This document shows, in pieces, positions 1 through 4,016 of a DNA stretch of 6,945 nt (within the stretch, counting starts at the first letter, position 1; every line of letters starts with the position of its first letter). The notes beneath the pieces were generated by a model. It saw only the letters and a list, made by a program, of their open reading frames with translations, was not told where the DNA came from and made no database searches. The translations under genes and the position numbers were made by a program. Source of the DNA: Clostridia bacterium (lineage in GTDB: Bacteria; Bacillota; Clostridia; Oscillospirales; Acutalibacteraceae); the NCBI GenBank assembly GCA_017501865.1, contig JAFVWD010000152.1, positions 1-6,945 of the forward strand, in the 5' to 3' direction.

Positions 1-60
1 GGTGCAGGAGCAGGTGCAGGAGCGGGAGCCGGTGCTTCTGCTACCGGAGCAGGTGCAGGC
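1..60 (-). repeat. Degenerate hexamer repeat coding the Pro-Ala linker of FliY
   Basis: On the plus strand this reads as imperfect GGNGCN units, mostly ggtgca, ggagca, ggagcg and ggtgct. On the coding strand they encode alternating Pro and Ala with one Val-Ala-Glu interruption. Varied third positions suggest selection for the protein sequence rather than recent slippage. The window edge cuts the repeat, so its full length is unknown. It probably forms a stiff, extended linker between the phosphatase core and the FliN-like domain. Confidence 0.7.
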
Positions 61-713
61 TCTGCTGTTTCATTTGAAATAATTGAAACAATTCTCTTTG
101 CTAAGTCGAGTGACAGGTATGAAGTAAATACTGTGTCAACAATTGTTTCTCCTACTGCATCATCTTCAATATTCAAATTGAAGGAAACAGCTACAACATT
201 TTCCTCTGTTTGTCCCTCTGCTTCAAAAGATTCAAGCACATCTGTACGTGAAGTAACCAATTTTGATTCAGGAGTTGAAATATTAACTGTCATACCGAGA
301 ATCTCAGATAAAGCTGTTGCAGAAGAACCCATCATCTGATTCATAACCTCACACGCAGCACTAAGACTCATTTCATCAAATTCAAAATCTTCCTCTGAGC
401 CTTGAGTATAGTCATTGCCCATAAGAATGTCTAAGATAATTCTCATATCGTTTCTTCTGAGAATTATTACATTCGCACCCTCTATACCCTCAACATAGTT
501 AATTTTAACTAAGATTGCAGGCTCAAGTTTTGAATAATCGATAGTATCAAAAGTATTTAATTCAACATTAGGAGTTGTTATTAATACCTTCTTATCCAAC
601 ATTGAAGATACCGCAGTAGCCGCAGCACCCATGCTAATGTTTAAGACTTCACCAATGGCATCAAGGTCATCCGGTGTTAAAAAGATTTCGCTATTAGTCT
701 TCAACTGTTGCAT
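1..713 (-). CDS. fliY: FliY, flagellar motor switch phosphatase (C-terminus beyond window)
   Basis: FliY sits in the cytoplasmic C-ring and in Bacillus dephosphorylates CheY-P. Reading from the ATG at 711-713 gives 237 open codons that run off the window edge. Two CheC-type active-site motifs are visible: GEVLN (Glu22, Asn25) followed by ISMGAAATA, and CEVMNQMMGSSATA (Glu122, Asn125), each with its downstream helix, so both phosphatase sites look intact. Residues 218-237 are a Pro-Ala-rich linker; the FliN/SpoA domain expected after it is outside the window. The FliM-like CheY-binding peptide found at the N-terminus of Bacillus FliY is missing: only about 18 residues precede the first motif. 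The gene overlaps the fliM end by about 20 bases, suggesting coupled translation. The start is uncertain: a strong AGGGAGG abuts the ATG with no spacing, whereas TTG at 702-704 lies 9 bases downstream of it and is a better fit. Family identity is firm. Confidence 0.93.
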   Translation of the reverse strand, partial: MQQLKTNSEIFLTPDDLDAIGEVLNISMGAAATAVSSMLDKKVLITTPNVELNTFDTIDYSKLEPAILVKINYVEGIEGANVIILRRNDMRIILDILMGNDYTQGSEEDFEFDEMSLSAACEVMNQMMGSSATALSEILGMTVNISTPESKLVTSRTDVLESFEAEGQTEENVVAVSFNLNIEDDAVGETIVDTVFTSYLSLDLAKRIVSIISNETAEPAPAPVAEAPAPAPAPAPA

Positions 714-1719
714 CCTCCCTTTGTTTTTTATCATTTTCATCGCTTAATGACTTAACAAGTTTAATTGCTTTCTTGCCGTTTGATTCGCCCATTCTTGCGG
801 AATACCAAGGCATTCCTTCAATATGAACCTCAATATCGTCATCAATACGTTTATTTAACATTAAAACGTCATTTACTCTTAAGTCGGTAACCTCTTCAAA
901 AGACATTGTGCACTTATCAAGGAAAGCTTCTATTCTGAGGTCTGACCTCTTAAGATAATCCATAAGAAGGTCTTGCTTTTGTTTTTCCTTTTCCTGATCT
1001 TGCTGTCTGACACCTTGTGAGTATTTCTGACTAAGATTGTTTATGACTTCTTCGAATTTATCAGCAGGCATACATAGGTTTGCCGTACCTTCGTAAGATT
1101 CCTCTTTTATATCAAACGAAACAATAAGTACGATATCCTGCGGTGAAAATGCCTGAATTAATCTACCGTTTGTTTGAATTCCTTTAAAAGAAGTTTCAAG
1201 TGGGAAATAGGTTTGCCAAGCATCCTTCATTGTTTTGGCAACCTTTGTCATTACATGCTCGAGTAATGCTGTCTCAATTTCCGTATAATCTCTCTGGAGT
1301 ATGGTGGGTTCGCCACTTCCCCCCATTAAACGGTCAATTAACATATAACCGAAAGAGGTCGGGAATTCCATAAGCATAGTCGTTTCGCCGTAACTCGAGG
1401 TTTCCGGCTCAAAGCCTATGATTCCTACCAGAGTACTGTCGGGAATTGCGTTATTGAACTCAAAATATCTTTGTTCTTCTGTCTGACTGACATTGACTTC
1501 ACAAATACTATGAAGAGCATTTGTAAAATAAGATGAAATAATTCTTGCAAACGTTTCAAGAAAGTTGTTTAACGATTTAAGCTGGTCCTTAGTAAACTTT
1601 TTCGGTGAAGCGAAGTTATACGATTTAATTCGTTCTTCCGGTTCGGACTCAACCGGTGCACCGCTTTTCATTCTTTGCAAAAGTTCATCTATCTGGCTTT
1701 GGGATAACGCTTCTGCCAT
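694..1719 (-). CDS. fliM: FliM, flagellar motor switch protein
   Basis: FliM is the C-ring protein that binds CheY-P and links FliG to FliY/FliN. The 341-residue product is near the usual family length. The N-terminal peptide LSQSQIDELL (residues 5-14) is the classic CheY-P-binding motif. The middle CheC-like domain spans roughly residues 40-230 and contains the GGSG motif (133-136). A charged Gln/Glu/Lys linker (about 238-250) leads to the C-terminal SpoA/FliN-like domain (about 260-325), with DVLMLNK and WYSARMG typical of the fold. A polar tail of about 16 residues follows and overlaps the fliY start. An in-frame stop immediately precedes the ATG, fixing this as the upstream limit. The likely ribosome site AAAGGAG ends 12 bases before the ATG, which is rather far. 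The motB stop is 41 bases upstream, with no fliL between. Confidence 0.97.
   Translation of the reverse strand: MAEALSQSQIDELLQRMKSGAPVESEPEERIKSYNFASPKKFTKDQLKSLNNFLETFARIISSYFTNALHSICEVNVSQTEEQRYFEFNNAIPDSTLVGIIGFEPETSSYGETTMLMEFPTSFGYMLIDRLMGGSGEPTILQRDYTEIETALLEHVMTKVAKTMKDAWQTYFPLETSFKGIQTNGRLIQAFSPQDIVLIVSFDIKEESYEGTANLCMPADKFEEVINNLSQKYSQGVRQQDQEKEKQKQDLLMDYLKRSDLRIEAFLDKCTMSFEEVTDLRVNDVLMLNKRIDDDIEVHIEGMPWYSARMGESNGKKAIKLVKSLSDENDKKQREDATVED
714..722 (-). promoter_or_regulatory. Strong Shine-Dalgarno of fliY, inside the fliM coding sequence
   Basis: The mRNA reads AAAGGGAGG directly followed by ATG. A ribosome positioned by this site would favour the in-frame TTG at 702-704 (9-base spacing) over the ATG at 711-713 (no spacing). 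Two ATGs further upstream in the same frame (732-734 and 738-740) have no Shine-Dalgarno of their own. The site therefore argues for a TTG start and a FliY three residues shorter. Confidence 0.6.
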
Positions 1720-1760
1720 TCAGCTACTCAACTCCTTTCTTGAAAGTGATTTGTAAGTTT

Positions 1761-2576
1761 TTATTTAGATAACTGTGGAAGTAAAACCTCATTTACATCG
1801 CCTTTTTTGGGGTATTCCTCATTATTATAAAGCTCATTAAGTGCTTCGTAAATATTTGTGTTAACGTTACTGTTTTTACCGATAATAACAAGCTCAACAC
1901 GACGGTTCTTTTTCATACCCTCTTCTGTTTCATTTGAAGCAACAGGGAAGTTATCACCATAACCCATAGTTGTAATCTTCATATTATCAATTTTCTTATT
2001 TAATTCAAAATAGTTTGCAACAACTGCAGCTCTTTCACCTGCAAGACGCCATGTTCTTTCAGGGTCCTGCTCAACAGCAGGCTTTGCTGTGTGACCGCAA
2101 ATATTTATAAGCTTAATTTCCTTTTCATATTCTTTTAAGCCACTGCCTATAAACTCCAGCACCTCGTAAGACTCATCTCTGAGGGTATACTCATTAGGCT
2201 TAAAGAATATTGCACTGTCAAATCTTATGTAAATAACATCTTCTATTTTTGCCATTGTAACAGAATCCTGCATCTGACTCTGCTCGACATATTCCTGTAA
2301 TTTTTCATACAAGGTATCCATTGGCGCTTCTGCCAATTCCTGGTTATTACCACTGCCTTGACCGCCACCTGCTGCCGTTCCCTGTATAAGCTCTTCAAGA
2401 ACCTCTTTATCAATATTCTGGAAGGACTCGAGAAAGGCATTGAACTTTTCTTCGTTAATAGTTGACATACTTATCATCATAACAAAGAAACATAAAAGCA
2501 ATGTAACCATATCGGCATATGTATTAAGCCAACTGCTACCGCCACCGCGTTCGGGGGCTTTTCTTTGTCTTGCCAT
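1761..2576 (-). CDS. motB: MotB-type stator protein with OmpA-like peptidoglycan-binding domain
   Basis: MotB anchors the stator to peptidoglycan and carries the ion-binding aspartate. The 271-residue product has a short basic N-terminus, then one membrane segment (about residues 21-40) beginning YADMVTLLLCFFVMM; Asp22 is the expected ion-binding residue. A plug/linker region rich in Gly and Gln (about 66-82) precedes the OmpA-like domain (about 112-232), recognisable from GHTA (161-164), LAGERA (178-183, with ligand-type Arg182) and NRRVELVI (224-231). The usual GHTD motif here reads GHTA, so the Asp that contacts diaminopimelate in OmpA-type domains is replaced by Ala. About 40 residues follow the domain. 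The membrane segment resembles sodium-type PomB/MotS more than E. coli MotB (inference). motA ends 39 bases upstream; the best ribosome site, AAAGG, ends 13 bases before the ATG. Confidence 0.95.
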   Translation of the reverse strand: MARQRKAPERGGGSSWLNTYADMVTLLLCFFVMMISMSTINEEKFNAFLESFQNIDKEVLEELIQGTAAGGGQGSGNNQELAEAPMDTLYEKLQEYVEQSQMQDSVTMAKIEDVIYIRFDSAIFFKPNEYTLRDESYEVLEFIGSGLKEYEKEIKLINICGHTAKPAVEQDPERTWRLAGERAAVVANYFELNKKIDNMKITTMGYGDNFPVASNETEEGMKKNRRVELVIIGKNSNVNTNIYEALNELYNNEEYPKKGDVNEVLLPQLSK

Positions 2577-2615
2577 TTTATTAAACCAACCTTTACATAG
2601 TTAATGGGTTATTTA

Positions 2616-3476
2616 TTACTTACCCTTTTTTCCACCTGATTCACCATCATCTGAACCGCCTTCAGCAGGCATGAACTTCTTCTGCTTATATTCAGGCAAC
2701 ATATGTATAAGTCTTTCTTGAACGAGTTTCGGGTTTTCACCAGCCTGAATAGCCTGTACACCTTCTGCAATAATTGACATACAGAGATATTCTTCTTCGT
2801 GACGAACTCTTAATTTATTTGAAATAGGTACAAATAATGCGTTTGCTACGAGCGAACCGTAGAAGGCTGTAATAAGAGCAACAGCCATATTAGGACCGAG
2901 TGCATCCATATCGCTCATATTCTGAAGCATATTTACAAGACCTATTAATGTTCCTATCATACCGAACGCAGGACCCATCTCTGCACCCTTGTCGTAAAAT
3001 GCTCTGTCAGCATTATGACGGTCATCAAGGTTTGCAAGCCAGCAATCCATTTGTTCTTTAACTTTTTCCTGGTCAACCGAGTCAACTACCATCTGGAAAC
3101 TGTTTTTCATAAAGTTGTCGGTCATTTCATTTGTATCTTCTTCAAGTGCTAAAAGACCGTTAGCTCTCGCTTTTTTAGCACACTCAACTATTTTTGCTAT
3201 ATAAACTTCCGGTTTGTAAACTTTGGGAGAAAAAACAATTAAAAGATGCTTTGGAATTTTTGCAAACTGAGAAGCAGGGAACATAAACATAAGTGTTGCA
3301 ATAACACCGCCCAAAGTAATGATAATACTTGGTAGGTCAAAGAAATGCTTTATTGCTTCAGGAACAAACACATATTTTTCTGTTTCTGCATCCCTAGTAC
3401 ACATAATACCAAAAACTATCAAGCCGAATGCAAGAATAATTCCGATTATTGACATTATATCTGGTTTACGTTTCAT
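2616..3476 (-). CDS. motA: MotA-type stator protein, flagellar motor ion channel
   Basis: MotA forms the pentameric ring around the MotB dimer and generates torque on FliG. The 286-residue product has four hydrophobic segments in the family's arrangement: about residues 7-25, 47-66, 168-186 and 198-220. The cytoplasmic loop between the second and third carries Arg104 and Glu112, spaced like E. coli Arg90 and Glu98. Pro169 (MGPAFGMIGT) and Pro217 (FVPISNKL) match the two essential prolines. Thr175 in GMIGTLIGL matches the sodium-type PomA/MotP pattern, where proton-type E. coli MotA has Ala. In TM4 the sequence is LITAFYG, with Ala204 where PomA and E. coli MotA have a conserved Thr. The C-terminus is a polar Gly/Ser/Lys tail. 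flbD ends 50 bases upstream, and AAAGGAG lies 13 bases before the ATG, which is longer than ideal. Confidence 0.96.
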   Translation of the reverse strand: MKRKPDIMSIIGIILAFGLIVFGIMCTRDAETEKYVFVPEAIKHFFDLPSIIITLGGVIATLMFMFPASQFAKIPKHLLIVFSPKVYKPEVYIAKIVECAKKARANGLLALEEDTNEMTDNFMKNSFQMVVDSVDQEKVKEQMDCWLANLDDRHNADRAFYDKGAEMGPAFGMIGTLIGLVNMLQNMSDMDALGPNMAVALITAFYGSLVANALFVPISNKLRVRHEEEYLCMSIIAEGVQAIQAGENPKLVQERLIHMLPEYKQKKFMPAEGGSDDGESGGKKGK

Positions 3477-3526
3477 AAAGCCTAATACGCTCCTTTAAAT
3501 CTAATTTCCTAATGTTTTACCAATCC

Positions 3527-3745
3527 TTATAAATCGGCAATATTAGGAATTACTTTTGCCGCGGAACTGCTTGCAATAGAACGGTATTCATAAATCTTTT
3601 TTGTTACCTCTTGCATAGGTTCTTTAACAATAATAATATTTTTTGTAACTAATCTTATTGTTGTGTCCGGATTTTCTTCTATAGTTTCTATTAAGTCCGG
3701 ATTCAAAGCGAACTGCACATTATTTAACTTAGTTAAAATAATCAT
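3527..3745 (-). CDS. flbD: FlbD/SwrD family flagellar protein
   Basis: This is a small cytoplasmic protein of about 72 residues. The FlbD (SwrD in Bacillus) pattern is clear: MIILTKLNN, then FALNPDLIETIEENPDTTI, then VKEPMQEVTKKIYEYR. In Bacillus, SwrD raises flagellar power and is linked to stator function, which fits its place just before motA and motB (known for the family, inferred here). The frame also opens at a TTG at 3758-3760, adding MWGKA, but the ATG at 3743-3745 matches the family's usual MI-L-L start and has GGGGA about 7 bases upstream, so I chose it. The product ends in a short Ser/Ala-rich tail. It is separated from flgE by a long structured gap, unlike the tight spacing of the genes that follow. 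Confidence 0.92.
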   Translation of the reverse strand: MIILTKLNNVQFALNPDLIETIEENPDTTIRLVTKNIIIVKEPMQEVTKKIYEYRSIASSSAAKVIPNIADL

Positions 3746-3806
3746 AGCTTTTCCCCACAATTCTTATTTTGGTTGTTAGTTTGTGCCTGTGAATAATTAT
3801 ATATCT

Positions 3807-3855
3807 TAATACCGGCGACAACCTCACAACAACCAAAGAGGTTGTCGCGGTATTA
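3807..3855 (-). promoter_or_regulatory. Strong 18-bp stem-loop upstream of flbD, possible pseudoknot
   Basis: The arms at 3807-3825 and 3838-3855 are complementary over 18 bp with one bulged base and enclose a 12-base loop (3826-3837). The lower part is AT-rich and the upper part is GC-containing (CGACAACCTC/GAGGTTGTCG). Ten loop bases (mRNA UUUGGUUGUU, 3828-3837) are an exact complement of AACAACCAAA at 3768-3777, about 22 bases before the flbD ATG. That allows a pseudoknot or loop-to-leader pairing. On the downstream side the stem is followed by AGATATATAATT rather than U residues, so an intrinsic terminator is unlikely. The function is unknown. Confidence 0.55.
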
Positions 3856-3858
3856 TTT

Positions 3859-3983
3859 AAAGATTTATGGTATTTGGGTTATATGGGTTTTATTAAACCC
3901 TAATGCATCCCGATACGTTCTGAATAACATACCAAAATGCATTGTTTAAAAATTTTTGGTATATATTCAAAAGATTATGGTAT
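3859..3983. repeat. Near-exact direct repeat pair in the flgE-flbD gap
   Basis: AAAGATTTATGGTAT at 3859-3873 and AAAGATTATGGTAT at 3970-3983 differ only by one inserted T. They flank the 9-bp and GGGTTT/AAACCC stem-loops, with starts 111 bases apart. They could be protein-binding sites, remnants of a duplication or chance in AT-rich sequence. No target-site duplication or transposase is visible. Confidence 0.4.
3929..3962 (-). other. 9-bp stem-loop in the flgE-flbD gap
   Basis: ATACCAAAA (3929-3937) and TTTTGGTAT (3954-3962) are exact inverted repeats around a 16-base loop. There is no following U-tract in the mRNA direction. The loop contains the end of an AATGCATT palindrome (3936-3943), part of which (AATGCAT) also occurs at 3902-3908. 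It probably belongs to the structured 3' region of flgE. Confidence 0.4.
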
Positions 3984-3984
3984 G

Positions 3985-4011
3985 TAGTTAAAACAAATAA
4001 TTATTTAACTA
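3985..4011 (-). other. AT-rich stem-loop directly after the flgE stop
   Basis: TAGTTAAA (3985-3992) and TTTAACTA (4004-4011) form an 8-bp stem with an 11-base loop, starting 5 bases after the flgE stop codon. It is weak in energy terms and lacks a U-tract, so it is not a convincing terminator. It could contribute to the mRNA 3' end. Confidence 0.35.
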
Positions 4012-4016
4012 ACACC

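Larger units (their letters stand above)
3746..4016 (-). other. Structured intergenic region between flgE and flbD
   Basis: About 270 bases without a credible gene, in an operon whose other gaps are mostly 30-120 bases. In the mRNA direction it holds an AT-rich 8-bp stem just after the flgE stop (3985-4011), a 9-bp stem (3929-3962), a 6-bp GGGTTT/AAACCC stem (3885-3900) and a strong 18-bp stem (3807-3855). A near-exact direct repeat (3859-3873 and 3970-3983) and several GGTAT/ATACC motifs recur. None of the stems is followed by a clear U-tract, so I do not call a terminator. A plausible role is protecting the flgE mRNA end or setting the ratio of hook to stator expression (inference). Confidence 0.6.

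Noticed and set aside
133..339. Plus-strand open frame opposite fliY
   Set aside because: It is antisense to a well-supported FliY frame and has no recognisable protein features. It is a shadow frame, like the other plus-strand frames opposite fliM, flgE and the 6537-6941 gene.
3746..3760. TTG start for flbD adding five residues (MWGKA)
   Set aside because: FlbD/SwrD proteins start at the MI-L-L position, and the ATG at 3743-3745 has a GGGGA site at good spacing.
3796..3801. Perfect TATAAT on the minus strand upstream of flbD, a possible sigma-A -10 box
   Set aside because: No good -35 lies at 16-18 bases; the best is a partial TTGTCG at about 14 bases, inside the strong stem. In AT-rich sequence a lone TATAAT is weak evidence.
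3807..3855. Intrinsic terminator after flgE
   Set aside because: The stem is strong, but the mRNA-direction downstream sequence is AGATATATAATT with no U-tract, and the operon continues. Structured RNA is a better description.
3865..3930. 21-codon minus-strand frame (ATG at 3928-3930, TAA at 3865-3867) within the flgE-flbD gap
   Set aside because: There is no Shine-Dalgarno before the ATG, the composition is unremarkable and it lies across predicted stem-loops. It is most likely a chance frame.
3859..4011. Miniature transposable element between flgE and flbD
   Set aside because: Repeats and inverted arms are present, but there are no matched terminal inverted repeats with target-site duplications, and other copies cannot be checked from this window.
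3861..4016. Sigma-28 type flagellar promoter for flbD-motAB
   Set aside because: I searched by eye for TAAA about 15 bases before GCCGATAA on the minus strand and found no acceptable match.
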